A stretch of 32,167 nt of DNA from Thermoplasmata archaeon. GTDB lineage: Archaea > Thermoplasmatota > Thermoplasmata > Thermoplasmatales > Thermoplasmataceae. The position numbers and the translations under genes were made by a program. The notes beneath the pieces are model-generated. The model was not told where the DNA came from and ran no database searches. It saw only the letters and a list, made by a program, of their open reading frames with translations. Below, piece after piece: positions 1 through 7,931 of the stretch. The stretch's first letter is position 1. Every line of letters begins with the position of its first letter. The stretch spans positions 1 to 32,167 of the forward strand of contig JAJYEP010000008.1 of the NCBI GenBank assembly GCA_021785735.1, written 5' to 3'.

Positions 1-1884
1 CTGAATGCTTGAAGACAGATAATTTGTAAAACTCAAGTTCCCCAAGACGTTACCGTTCTGACTTACCGTAGTAACATTGACTTTGCCGCTGGCGTTTATG
101 GAGAGAAGGTAAAACGTATTCCCTGCATTGTTCACGGTGAGAGACACTACTGTCATATTAATCAGTGTGACGTTCCTAACAAAATGGAAGGTGGATGCAT
201 CTATTATTGACAGGCCGTTTGAAGTGGGAACGTAGAGATAACCATTCGCCGGATCATAGTACATCCCGGTCTCTGCTGAAACGTTCTTCATAGTGTAAAC
301 CTGACTTTTTCCGCTCGTCAGATTCATATTCGCCAAAAGTCCTTTTCCAGCTATGAATTGAAACCCGGTTACAAAGAGATGATTTGAAACGTTATCAAGA
401 GCCATTGAAGTCAGTCCATACGGGGCGGGAGCAAAATACATTGTATTATATCCGGGACGTGTTATGGGCACTCCATTAAGTGTCGGAACAAAAGGAAGCA
501 AAGAGGTTTCTGCTTTTATGAAAGACGCATTTGACGGAGACTCAAACGCGATGTCAAACGCGTTTCCCGATCCGGAGACCGAAAAATTCATGGTACCGGG
601 ATATGCAAGATAGCCATTCGCTCCCGTAACTGTAATGTTGTAAGTGCCGTTTACAAGCTCCAGGGTATTGCTGCCAGATCCAGAATAATTGAAAGTTCCC
701 AAATTTTCAACATTAAGGTACCATTGGTTGCCAGAAGGGAGCCCCGTGGAAACAAACGTCACTGGAAAAGTCCCATGCATACTGTATGGAAGGTTGTAGC
801 CAAGTGTGGTGGTATTCCTCTCAAATATCCAGTAGAAATGGTTGACTTCTGGAAAATTGTCAAACTGAAAACCGAGAACAACATTCAACTTTCCATTCGT
901 GTTAAGCGGTTCATGGGAAACATTCTGCAGTACATTATCAATGGATATGGAAGTAGCGCTGCCGTTCAAATATCCTGTCGCAAAGATATGATATACATAA
1001 GGGCTGATGGACTTGGAAACATTATATGTATAAGTCAGACCATTTCCATTCCAGAGGCTAAGGCCAAGCATGTTGGAGTCGTTTTCAGCCCATCCCGCAG
1101 TCATTACTGGACGGTCATTGTTGATTCCTCCATTCCCGAATCCAGCCCCCCCGAGGAAGAATGTTGTAGAATCATTAGAAGTGGGGGTGTTCATTATACC
1201 ATACGCCTCAACTTCGCCGGGGTAGGGAAATGCCGTTTGGGAGAACAGGTCATTTCCATTGTTGACAAATGTTATGCCGTTGTTAATAACGAATGTACCA
1301 GCTGTTGCCTGTGCAGTATTCCATATGGAGTTCTTTACTGCGGTGCCAGAGAAATTGTCGTAGAAGTTGAACACATGCGACCCGTCATCATACATGCCAT
1401 ACAAGCTTGTAAATTCCGGTGCCTCACCCGTGGAGAAGTTATTGAAGGCGTTGCTTCCAACTGGAAGAAAATTCATGTGGATATCCAGAGACCCACCCAC
1501 AGCTATTGTAGAATTCAGTCTCAGCCAGTATGTGGTGTTACTGTCGGTACTGGAATTTCCGGATTGCAGCCAGGACGGGATCCTCGCGCCGCTGGTGTAG
1601 CTGAACCATATATTCGACAGGTTTCTATTCTCATACACAGAAAACATTGAGCTGTTTACAACAATCATCTCGTCGAATGGAGTTGGTGTCGCGGACGATC
1701 CGTTGTTATGTATAACTATGGTAGTCTGGTATCCGCCGGAATATGATACTAGCGGAGAAATGACCGGAATAGCTCCCAGGTGGGAACTCCCAGCAGTGGA
1801 AGTGGCATTGGCCATTCCTGTTCCAGAAGCAAACAGGGATAGCACAAGCAGCACCGAATATAGTATCTTAAATCTGGTATCCAT
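1..1884 (-). CDS. Large secreted surface protein (DUF2341-like, GLPSG repeat, beta-propeller start), C-terminus outside window
   Basis: An open minus-strand frame runs from an ATG at 1884 to the left edge without a stop (628 codons). It is absent from the ORF track because its stop lies outside the window; the 724-1650 plus ORF is its shadow. Residues 1-27 form a signal peptide (MDTRFK, a hydrophobic core, then a GMANA-type cleavage region). About residues 55-160 resemble DUF2341, with a WFSYTSGARIPSWLQ segment followed by GMYDDGSHVFNFYDNF. Around residues 373-400 is a beta repeat (FPVTFVSTGLPSGNQWYLN) of a type common in Thermoplasmatales and Sulfolobales exported proteins. From about residue 465, segments such as GYLYVPTSNGLSIIDAST look like YVTN-type propeller blades. 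The protein is rich in Asn, Ser and Thr with many N-glycosylation sequons. It is probably exposed outside the cell; adhesion or polysaccharide binding is inference. A TATA box 25 nt upstream supports this start and a leaderless mRNA. Confidence 0.85.
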   Translation of the reverse strand, partial: MDTRFKILYSVLLVLSLFASGTGMANATSTAGSSHLGAIPVISPLVSYSGGYQTTIVIHNNGSSATPTPFDEMIVVNSSMFSVYENRNLSNIWFSYTSGARIPSWLQSGNSSTDSNTTYWLRLNSTIAVGGSLDIHMNFLPVGSNAFNNFSTGEAPEFTSLYGMYDDGSHVFNFYDNFSGTAVKNSIWNTAQATAGTFVINNGITFVNNGNDLFSQTAFPYPGEVEAYGIMNTPTSNDSTTFFLGGAGFGNGGINNDRPVMTAGWAENDSNMLGLSLWNGNGLTYTYNVSKSISPYVYHIFATGYLNGSATSISIDNVLQNVSHEPLNTNGKLNVVLGFQFDNFPEVNHFYWIFERNTTTLGYNLPYSMHGTFPVTFVSTGLPSGNQWYLNVENLGTFNYSGSGSNTLELVNGTYNITVTGANGYLAYPGTMNFSVSGSGNAFDIAFESPSNASFIKAETSLLPFVPTLNGVPITRPGYNTMYFAPAPYGLTSMALDNVSNHLFVTGFQFIAGKGLLANMNLTSGKSQVYTMKNVSAETGMYYDPANGYLYVPTSNGLSIIDASTFHFVRNVTLINMTVVSLTVNNAGNTFYLLSINASGKVNVTTVSQNGNVLGNLSFTNYLSSSIQ

Positions 1885-1900
1885 AGTAAAGTAAAAGTTA

Positions 1901-1912
1901 TTATTATATAAA
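1901..1912 (-). promoter_or_regulatory. TATA box of the surface-protein gene
   Basis: On the minus strand the AT-rich element TTTATATAATAA is centred about 24 nt upstream of the ATG at 1884. This is the spacing expected for an archaeal promoter whose transcript begins at the start codon. Confidence 0.55.
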
Positions 1913-2182
1913 CGTTACTTTCATATCTGCCGTGCTGATTAACTATTTTAACGACCTGGCCCCCGAGCTGCTTTATTTCCTCATATTCCGAAGTTATTTT
2001 TTCATTTCATGCAGTCGGTTCTAATATTGCCGATAGAGAATAAAACGCTATCAAGATTATCCTCCCTTATCACGACCAGGCCTTTCTAATATTTCACCGG
2101 GGGGTTGTTTCCAGCAGTCATTTCAGATGATGAGCGTATCTTGAATGGTTAAAGGGATCTTACTATGTATAGAGTTTTCGCA

Positions 2183-2485
2183 TCATCCCATCGACAGAAA
2201 TCTTCCTTTCCCATATCCTGAAGTCAGCAGGGTATATACTAGTGCAATCCACTTGATCCACCGCCTCGTCCGCCAAAACAATACGAGGAGAACGCTAACA
2301 GCCAACGGCACCAGACCGCTAGGAAGGTGGTGGGGGTCAAGGTTACCCATCTTCTGAGAATAGGCAGGAAGGATTTTGATCTCCGGCATTTCCATGAAGA
2401 TTTGCGAATGCATTGAGATCCAAACGTCATTCTGAGCATTCAAGTATTCAAACCCAACCTCTGTGATTTTGTCTTTGATGGCCAA
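2183..2485 (-). CDS. Doubtful small membrane protein or gene remnant
   Basis: This is a 100-codon frame with only a TTG start and no clear ribosome binding site; an in-frame TGA lies two codons upstream. The first 55 residues are polar and contain several Met residues. They are followed by one hydrophobic segment (GLVPLAVSVLLVLFW), a basic RTRRW turn and a second weak hydrophobic stretch, so a one- or two-pass membrane topology is possible. It lies 34 bases downstream of the PEPCK stop on the same strand. No family is recognised. It may be a real small protein, a fragment of a decayed gene, or chance. An overlapping frame (2239-2439) is equally open, which lowers confidence. Confidence 0.2.
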   Translation of the reverse strand: MAIKDKITEVGFEYLNAQNDVWISMHSQIFMEMPEIKILPAYSQKMGNLDPHHLPSGLVPLAVSVLLVLFWRTRRWIKWIALVYTLLTSGYGKGRFLSMG

Positions 2486-2519
2486 TTCTCAAAAGCGAGT
2501 CAGAATGAGTTCGATCATA

Positions 2520-4379
2520 TTAGTATGATTCCAGTTTTTCCCTCAGTTTATAGAAACGATCCCAGAGTTCAGCTGGAAATCTATCGCCAAAGCTCCTGAA
2601 AAATGGTTCGATCTCGTTGAGCTCAGACAGGAATCCATGCGTATCGACAAACGTCAGTTTTTTCATCGTCTCCTTTGTAACGATGCCATTGCATTCAAAC
2701 GCATCAGGATCCGGGACGTATCCGATCGGGGTCTTTATTGCATGTTTTTCCTGCCCTGTTGATCGGGCTATGACCCAGTTCAGAACATACATGTTGTTTG
2801 AATAACCGGGCCACATGAATTCACCTTTCTCATCCTTTCTGAACCAGTTCACGTTAAAAATTGCCGGAGGATTTCTGAGTTTTTTCTTCATTTCGAGATG
2901 ATGCTTAAAGTAATCCGCCATATTGTACGCCAGGAAAGGCCTTATTGCCATGGGATCGTTCCGCAGCACTCCCACCTTGCCAACCGCTGCAGCTGTCGTT
3001 TCAACTCTTTGCATTGCGCCTATAAGTACTCCGTCTTCCCAGGAGAGTGCCTGGTAAACGAGAGGAATCAGATCTTTCCTTCTTCCACCATAAAGGAACG
3101 CTGTAACAGGGACTCCTCTCTGGTTTTCAAAGTCTGGGGACAGATGTGGATACTGCAGGATTGGCGTTGTAAATCTGCTGTTCGGATGTGCTGCATTACT
3201 GCCTTCCACATATGGCTTACCCGTCCAGTCCGTGAGATTCGCCGGCTTACTCTCCAGCCCTTCCCAGTAGGGATTACCGTCACTATCGACTGCAACATTG
3301 GTGAATATGGTGTTTCTGTTGAACGTTAACATTGCATTGGGGTTTGTCCTGTAACTGGTTTGCGGTACAACTCCAAAGAATCCGTACTCGGGGTTCAGTC
3401 CATAAAGAGAACCGTTCTCCTCGTGCATCCATGTTATGTCGTCACTTATCAACCACGATTTCCAGCCGTTCTTCTTCATTTCTTCCGGTGGTTCTATCAT
3501 GGAGAGATTGGTCTTTCCGCTTGAGCTGGGAAAAGCCCCCGAAATGTAGTATGTGCTCCCGTCCGGTTTTGTTATTCCTGTCAGCATCATGTGCTCGGCC
3601 ATCCACCCCTCCCTCCTTGCAAGAATAGAAGATATCCTAAGTGCATGACACTTCTTGCTGAGCAGTGCGTTGCCGCCGTAATTCGTGTTCACGGAGATGA
3701 TGAGTCCGTTACCGCCATTCTTATCCGGAAAATGCGCAATATACCTGTTATCCGGATCTAATGCTGCGGTCGCATGAATTCCCAGCACGTATCTCCCGTG
3801 TTTTGCGATTGACTCCACAGCGTTCATTCCGCTCCTGGTGATGATATTCAGGTTAGCAACCACGTAGAGGCTGTCGGTGAATTGGAATCCTGCGCTGCCA
3901 TAGGGCGACAGGTAAGGTCCAAGCCAGTAGGGCACAACATACATGGTTTTGTTCGTCATTGAATTGTCCAGTAATCTCCAGAGTTTGTCCATGGCAGTTT
4001 CTGAATTCATCCAGTTGTTTGTCGGACCAACATCTGCAGGTGACCCTTCAGTGCAAATATAGGTGTCTTTTTCAGTTCTGGCAACGTCCGAGGTGCTGCT
4101 TCTGTGAAGAAATGAATTCGGATAAGTTTCCTGGTTAAGTCGGATTAAGGTGCCATCGCTTACCATTTCCTCCTGAAATCTTTTTGTTTCTGACTCTGTC
4201 CCTTCAACTATCACCACGTTGTTTGCTCTCGTGAGTTCTGAAATAGACCTGATATCTTTTATAATTTCCCCGGTCAGGACAGGGTTCAGTTCGTTAAGTC
4301 TCGACAGCACTTTCGAAGAGAGCAGTGCCTCTATGGATATTCTGCTCTTGCGATTATTTTCTATATCATATTCAATCAT
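2520..4379 (-). CDS. pckG: Phosphoenolpyruvate carboxykinase (GTP)
   Basis: This cytosolic enzyme interconverts oxaloacetate plus GTP with phosphoenolpyruvate plus CO2 and GDP, the entry step of gluconeogenesis. The 619 residues match the usual length of GTP-type enzymes (about 600-620) and not the shorter ATP type. Visible family motifs are YGGNALLSKKCHALRIS (about 234-250, metal-ligand Lys and substrate loop), MAEHMMLTGI (about 260), the P-loop GAFPSSSGKTNLSM (281-294), the metal-binding LISDDITWMHEENG (about 312) and FLYGGRRKDLIPLVYQA. In the best-known GTP enzymes the P-loop reads FPSACGKTN with a reactive Cys; here that position is Ser. The ATG overlaps the stop of a 34-codon upstream ORF (ATGA), and GTGATC lies just before it as a possible ribosome binding site. 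It probably works with the sugar-metabolism genes to the right. Confidence 0.95.
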   Translation of the reverse strand: MIEYDIENNRKSRISIEALLSSKVLSRLNELNPVLTGEIIKDIRSISELTRANNVVIVEGTESETKRFQEEMVSDGTLIRLNQETYPNSFLHRSSTSDVARTEKDTYICTEGSPADVGPTNNWMNSETAMDKLWRLLDNSMTNKTMYVVPYWLGPYLSPYGSAGFQFTDSLYVVANLNIITRSGMNAVESIAKHGRYVLGIHATAALDPDNRYIAHFPDKNGGNGLIISVNTNYGGNALLSKKCHALRISSILARREGWMAEHMMLTGITKPDGSTYYISGAFPSSSGKTNLSMIEPPEEMKKNGWKSWLISDDITWMHEENGSLYGLNPEYGFFGVVPQTSYRTNPNAMLTFNRNTIFTNVAVDSDGNPYWEGLESKPANLTDWTGKPYVEGSNAAHPNSRFTTPILQYPHLSPDFENQRGVPVTAFLYGGRRKDLIPLVYQALSWEDGVLIGAMQRVETTAAAVGKVGVLRNDPMAIRPFLAYNMADYFKHHLEMKKKLRNPPAIFNVNWFRKDEKGEFMWPGYSNNMYVLNWVIARSTGQEKHAIKTPIGYVPDPDAFECNGIVTKETMKKLTFVDTHGFLSELNEIEPFFRSFGDRFPAELWDRFYKLREKLESY

Positions 4380-4480
4380 GAGATCACATTCTTCCTGTAT
4401 GATCCCCGAGGTGTTAAAGCAACAATCAGGGATATTTCTCCAAGGTCTTTACCTGAGAGTGATTGTTTCTTGATCTCCAT
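4376..4480 (-). CDS. 34-codon upstream ORF overlapping the PEPCK start
   Basis: This frame is too short for the ORF track. It starts at an ATG at 4480, encodes 34 residues (MEIKKQSLSGKDLGEIS...) and ends in a TGA that overlaps the PEPCK ATG as ATGA. That arrangement is typical of translational coupling. The composition looks protein-like, with Lys, Gly and Ser near the N-terminus and a short hydrophobic ISLIVAL stretch. The only good TATA-like element (GTTAAATATCC, 4484-4494) sits too close to this ATG; it would place the transcript start near 4464, inside the ORF. So it may be a coupled leader peptide, part of an untranslated leader, or the 3' end of a lost gene. Confidence 0.3.
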   Translation of the reverse strand: MEIKKQSLSGKDLGEISLIVALTPRGSYRKNVIS

Positions 4481-4626
4481 GACGGATATTTAACTTTCCT
4501 ATTTTCAGTCGCTCTGGTTTTCCAGCATTTTTCCTTTTATTTTCAGGGTCTTTCTGGCATAATTTTTTCCGGCGTGCATCGATACGTTCCATATTAATGC
4601 GGGATAAGCATTAACTGAGGATCTTC

Positions 4627-5406
4627 GTGAAAATTCATCTGCCCAGGGAACACGGGCTAACGGTCATATGGATTGTTGTCTTTCTTCTTTCTATTCTGGT
4701 CTCGAAGCGGCATTCATACTATGGGATATTTACGCTCGCTTTCCTGATCCCTTCCCTCTTCATTTACGATCCTTTCATCTCAGCCCTCAGATTGTGGTCC
4801 TCCGGAAAGAATGTAAAAATATACCTGCGAAAAAATTACCCTTATGTTGTTATCTTGCCGTTGGCAATTCTTCTGTGGTTCATCTTCGGCATATTCTTTG
4901 AAAAATTTCCGCCCCTTTCTCTGTCGATCTTTCTTGCCATCGCGGCGCTCTATTTCTTTTCATTTTATACTGGAGAAAGAAAGTTTTCCTCGATGATACT
5001 GTCAGTATCTGCCATCACATCGCTCCTGCTCCTCATGGTATCCGCCTTTGATCTTGATCTGAGCAGTTCGGAGATAAGGTTGTTTCTAGCCTTGTCGGCA
5101 AGTGAAATCCTCATCGCAGCAGGGCCTCATGAAATCATGCAGTCAAGAATTCAAAAATACAATTATGTTCATGGTTATCTTTTCGGAATAGTGCCTGTTT
5201 ATCTGGCTGCTGTACTAATATTGATCTTTGGTTTGATGGCCTCGAATATTATTATGACGGCACTGTTTCTGATCCTTCTAACTTTGATTCTGCTTTCTTA
5301 TCTGCTGATTAAAGACTTGCAAATTAAGAAAATAGGGATCGTTGTTGCTGTTTACAACCTGGTTGTCCTGATGTCGTTTGCATTTTTCCTCTTTGCATCG
5401 GTTTGA
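4627..5406 (+). CDS. Polytopic membrane protein, YwiC-like
   Basis: This 259-residue protein has a GTG start and about eight predicted membrane helices separated by short basic loops. The N-terminus MKIHLPREHGLTVIW resembles the PKQHGAW motif that opens the YwiC-like family, whose role is unknown. A second His-containing motif, AAGPHEIMQSRIQKYNYVHGY, lies in the C-terminal half (about residues 160-180) and may pair with the first. A TATA-like element (CATATTAATGC, 4589-4599) lies about 30 nt upstream. The next gene, a stomatin, starts 48 bases downstream on the same strand and has its own promoter-like element, so the two may be only loosely linked. The membrane location is well supported; the family assignment is tentative. 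Confidence 0.65.
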   Translation: MKIHLPREHGLTVIWIVVFLLSILVSKRHSYYGIFTLAFLIPSLFIYDPFISALRLWSSGKNVKIYLRKNYPYVVILPLAILLWFIFGIFFEKFPPLSLSIFLAIAALYFFSFYTGERKFSSMILSVSAITSLLLLMVSAFDLDLSSSEIRLFLALSASEILIAAGPHEIMQSRIQKYNYVHGYLFGIVPVYLAAVLILIFGLMASNIIMTALFLILLTLILLSYLLIKDLQIKKIGIVVAVYNLVVLMSFAFFLFASV

Positions 5407-5454
5407 TCTAATAAAAATGCAAAACCAATTATAGTGTGTTTGGCATGTGCGTAT

Positions 5455-6303
5455 ATGGCATTGGAAGCAGTCGAGGTATTACTCGGTTTTATTCTGTTCA
5501 TCCTGATAATAATAATGCTATCGGGATTGCACATTCTTAAGGAATGGGAAAGGGGAATTGTACTGACTCTTGGGCGGTATGGAGGAATAAAGGGACCCGG
5601 AATAATCTTTGTGACCCCTATAATAAGCAAGGTGACAAAGGTCTCCACAAGAATTCAGGCAGTGGCATTCAAGTCCGAAGCATCGTTTACAAAGGACAAT
5701 GTTCCGGTAAACATAGATGCGGTTATGTATTTTCAGATCATTGATCCACAGAAAGCGATACTCAACATTGAAAATTATACGATTGGAACCAACCTTTCCG
5801 CACAGACCACCATAAGGGAGGTCGTGGGAAAGTCGTCTTTTGATGATGTACTGTCAGAGCGTGAGAAAATTGCCGAATCAGCAAGAGAGATAATTGATGA
5901 AAAGACTGAGCACTGGGGGATCAAGGTCTCGGCTGTGGAGATTAGGGATGTGATTGTTCCGCAGTCTCTTCAGGAAGCCATGTCAAGACAGGCCTCTGCC
6001 GAGAGGGAAAGGAGATCAAGGGTCACGCTTGCCATTGCAGAGGTGGAAGCTGCACAGAAAATGGTTGAGGCTGCACTTCAGTATACAACCAATCCCATCG
6101 CATTCCAGCTGAGGTGGATGAACATACTTTACGAGATTGGACTGGAAGGGAAGGGCACCCTGATGATGATACCTATAAATGCGATGCCGGCCGGTGACAT
6201 GACCAATCCGTTGGGTACGCTGGGACTGAAATCCGTCGCAGACACTCTCAGGGGCAATATAAGCGCACAGACCCAGAAGGATAACTCAAACAAGCCAGCT
6301 TAG
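5455..6303 (+). CDS. Stomatin/prohibitin-family SPFH membrane protein
   Basis: This 282-residue protein is anchored by one N-terminal membrane helix (about 6-28). An SPFH domain follows (REWERG-like KEWERGIVLTLGRYGG, then NVPVNIDAVMYFQI and TTIREVVGKSSFDDVLSEREKI), then a helical Ala/Glu-rich region (QASAERERRSRVTLAIAEVEAAQ) that drives oligomerisation in this family. Stomatins form membrane rings and often regulate proteases of the NfeD/STOPP type; no such partner is next to it here. The track starts it at a GTG at 5434, but AATTATAG (5427-5434) is centred 25 nt before the ATG at 5455, and that ATG gives the usual short N-terminus. Its TAG overlaps the ksgA stop on the opposite strand, so the two genes converge with no gap. 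Thermoplasmatales lack a cell wall, so a role in membrane stability is plausible but inferred. Confidence 0.9.
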   Translation: MALEAVEVLLGFILFILIIIMLSGLHILKEWERGIVLTLGRYGGIKGPGIIFVTPIISKVTKVSTRIQAVAFKSEASFTKDNVPVNIDAVMYFQIIDPQKAILNIENYTIGTNLSAQTTIREVVGKSSFDDVLSEREKIAESAREIIDEKTEHWGIKVSAVEIRDVIVPQSLQEAMSRQASAERERRSRVTLAIAEVEAAQKMVEAALQYTTNPIAFQLRWMNILYEIGLEGKGTLMMIPINAMPAGDMTNPLGTLGLKSVADTLRGNISAQTQKDNSNKPA

Positions 6304-7040
6304 GGAGATGCTGTCCGGCTTATCTCTATTATATCTGCGATGGAGAGTGAGCCGGGCCTTCTTTCCATAAATTTTTCAGGGCAGTCTGCCAGGATTGACC
6401 TTATCATTTTCCTCTTATTTGAGAACAGTTTTTTTGTAAATTCGTCAATCCTCAGTATTTCGTCTTCCGGATACTCATTTTTCCTCGTGAGCAGTATTAT
6501 GGAGGAATCAACCTTGGGAACCGGCTTGAAAGATTGCCTGCTCACGTTATGAACTATTTTCACAGAATACCTGAGGGATGTTGATACAGAAAGCCGTGAG
6601 TATTCTTTATCCCCTGCTCTGGCAATCATTCTTACAGCGAATTCTTTCTGTGTCATCAATACCGCTCTGGAGAACTCGTGCCTGTAAAGTGCGAAGATGA
6701 TTTCAGAAGATATCATGTATGGAATGTTACCGATGATCTTCTCAACTTTCATTCCGGGCAGATCTAGAAAATTTTCCTTTATCACCTGCAATTGACCGGA
6801 ACAAATTTCTCTGGAGTATCTGGCATTTAGAAGACCCACGAAACGATGATCAGCTTCGACGGCAATAACCCTGCAGCCGCTCTTTAGCAACAAATCCGTA
6901 AGAATCCCCTCGCCTGGACCTATTTCAAGAACTGTGTCGGTTTTTTCCAGCGACAGGGCATTAACCTCGATTTTCGCAATGTTTGGATCGTTCAGGAAAA
7001 CCTGCCCGTATTTCTTAGCATAATTTGGTTTTGTGCTCAT
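6300..7040 (-). CDS. ksgA: 16S rRNA dimethyladenosine transferase KsgA/Dim1
   Basis: This S-adenosylmethionine-dependent enzyme dimethylates two adjacent adenines near the 3' end of 16S rRNA during small-subunit assembly. The 246-residue protein shows motif X near the N-terminus (KKYGQVFLNDPNI), the SAM-binding motif I VLEIGPGEGILT (about residues 37-48), the acidic VIAVEADHRF strand and the catalytic motif IV NIPYMIS (in place of NLPYxIS). The C-terminal part is the basic helical rRNA-contact domain. It is the last gene of the superoperon. Its ATG overlaps the DUF655 stop by 4 bases, so it is translationally coupled to that gene. The DUF655-ksgA order is conserved across archaea. Confidence 0.96.
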   Translation of the reverse strand: MSTKPNYAKKYGQVFLNDPNIAKIEVNALSLEKTDTVLEIGPGEGILTDLLLKSGCRVIAVEADHRFVGLLNARYSREICSGQLQVIKENFLDLPGMKVEKIIGNIPYMISSEIIFALYRHEFSRAVLMTQKEFAVRMIARAGDKEYSRLSVSTSLRYSVKIVHNVSRQSFKPVPKVDSSIILLTRKNEYPEDEILRIDEFTKKLFSNKRKMIRSILADCPEKFMERRPGSLSIADIIEISRTASP

Positions 7041-7594
7041 TTTGATACGAACATCTTGTATTTTTCAAATCTCTCTTCAAGTTCCTGGATAATCCTGCCG
7101 ACTATCATTTTCTGGGGATTGTGAACGGTCTTCACTCTTTCTGTAAGATCTTTAAAAGATTCAAACGGCTTTTTCTTCCTCTCTTCTATAATGCTCCACA
7201 TGGTCTTGTTTCCGAGACCGGGAAGAAGCTCGAGAGAGTGCAGTCTCGTGTTAATTGGCTGTGCGGTGTTGAAAAACCCTATGTACTTGGATTCCTGCTG
7301 ATTTACAAGAGTCTCCAGTATAAATGGCAATTCATTCATAGCAGCGCTCGTCAGGTCCTTGTAGGAGATCCTCCTCTTGACCGAGAGTATTTTGGTTCGC
7401 ATCTCAAGATTGCTACCAATATATATCCTGTCTCCCACAGAAAATATTGCATTATTCTTTGGGATAAGTTCCAGAAGCTTGAATTCGTCCTCGCCGATTG
7501 CTATCAGGATTGGTGTTTTTTTATAGCTCCTGTCATCGGACCTTCCCTGGGGAAGGTAATCAAGTACATATGCATATTCTTCCACAAAAAACAC
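7037..7594 (-). CDS. DUF655 protein, predicted RNA-binding helix-hairpin-helix protein
   Basis: This 185-residue protein belongs to DUF655, an archaeal family usually placed between rpoF and ksgA, as here. The N-terminus has the family signature VEEYAYVLDYLPQGRS. The C-terminal half holds a helix-hairpin-helix region (LHSLELLPGLGNKTMWSIIEER), which in other proteins binds nucleic acid without sequence specificity. The function is unproven; the operon context suggests RNA or ribosome work. The track start is a GTG at 7594. A second GTG at 7585 gives the usual VEEYAY N-terminus and has GGTG six bases upstream, so it may be the true start. It lies six bases after rpoF and overlaps ksgA by four bases. 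Confidence 0.9.
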   Translation of the reverse strand: MFFVEEYAYVLDYLPQGRSDDRSYKKTPILIAIGEDEFKLLELIPKNNAIFSVGDRIYIGSNLEMRTKILSVKRRISYKDLTSAAMNELPFILETLVNQQESKYIGFFNTAQPINTRLHSLELLPGLGNKTMWSIIEERKKKPFESFKDLTERVKTVHNPQKMIVGRIIQELEERFEKYKMFVSK

Positions 7595-7600
7595 CAGGCC

Positions 7601-7912
7601 CTACTCAACGAGTTCCTGTAAATAGTCCAGAAGATTATTTAAATCTTTTTCGTTTATCAAAACTCCATAGCCGGATAAAATTGACGTGATTTCCTCTTTT
7701 GTCCTGGGAACTATATCGACCAGCTTCACCGCAACGTCTTCCTTGAGGGAGTATTTATTCTTGATTTCCTTAACAGCCTTCTGAGATCCGTTCTTGATCT
7801 TAAGGAACTTCTCGGTATATGAAACTGTCTGGGCCTCGGTATCGGTGAGATTTTCCTTTCCGGATAGTATCCGGTAAACCTCGGGGATTGGGATATACTC
7901 CTTTTTTGTCAT
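7601..7912 (-). CDS. rpoF: DNA-directed RNA polymerase subunit F (Rpb4 homologue)
   Basis: This 103-residue protein matches archaeal RpoF, which pairs with RpoE (Rpb7) to form the polymerase stalk. Recognisable parts are the N-terminal IPIPEVYRIL strand/helix, a central Lys-rich helix and the C-terminal HRDC-like helical domain (VDIVPRTKEEITSILSGYGV...LLDYLQELVE). The partner rpoE is not in the window. It follows rpl21e by 19 bases and precedes DUF655 by six. No strong ribosome binding site was seen before its ATG. Confidence 0.93.
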   Translation of the reverse strand: MTKKEYIPIPEVYRILSGKENLTDTEAQTVSYTEKFLKIKNGSQKAVKEIKNKYSLKEDVAVKLVDIVPRTKEEITSILSGYGVLINEKDLNNLLDYLQELVE

Positions 7913-7931
7913 CTTTGCATCCGAGTCCGGT

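Larger units (their letters stand above)
1885..2519. other. 635-base gap with no confident gene; coding remnants possible
   Basis: This stretch separates the PEPCK stop from the surface-protein promoter. It holds only weak ORFs in conflicting frames. On the minus strand, 2006-1918 reads as a start-less peptide-like frame (EYEEIKQLGGQVVKIVNQHG) that runs up to the TATA box. A 100-codon frame with a TTG start lies at 2485-2183. No tRNA, hairpin array or repeat was recognised. The region looks like decayed sequence from one or more lost genes, though that is inference. Confidence 0.4.

Noticed and set aside
724-1650. 308-aa plus-strand ORF in the track
   Set aside because: It is antisense to a continuous minus-strand frame with a signal peptide and recognisable domains, and its own product is Cys-rich and unlike any family.
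1918-2010. Start-less minus-strand frame with a protein-like sequence (EYEEIKQLGGQVVKIVNQHG)
   Set aside because: No start codon or ribosome binding site, bounded by a TGA, and it runs into the surface-protein promoter. At best a remnant.
2145-2357. 70-aa plus-strand ORF
   Set aside because: Overlaps the equally doubtful minus-strand ORF, has no promoter or family likeness, and its residue content looks random.
4219-4473. 84-aa plus-strand ORF overlapping the PEPCK start
   Set aside because: Antisense to PEPCK and its upstream ORF, with low-complexity Ser/Leu content typical of shadows.
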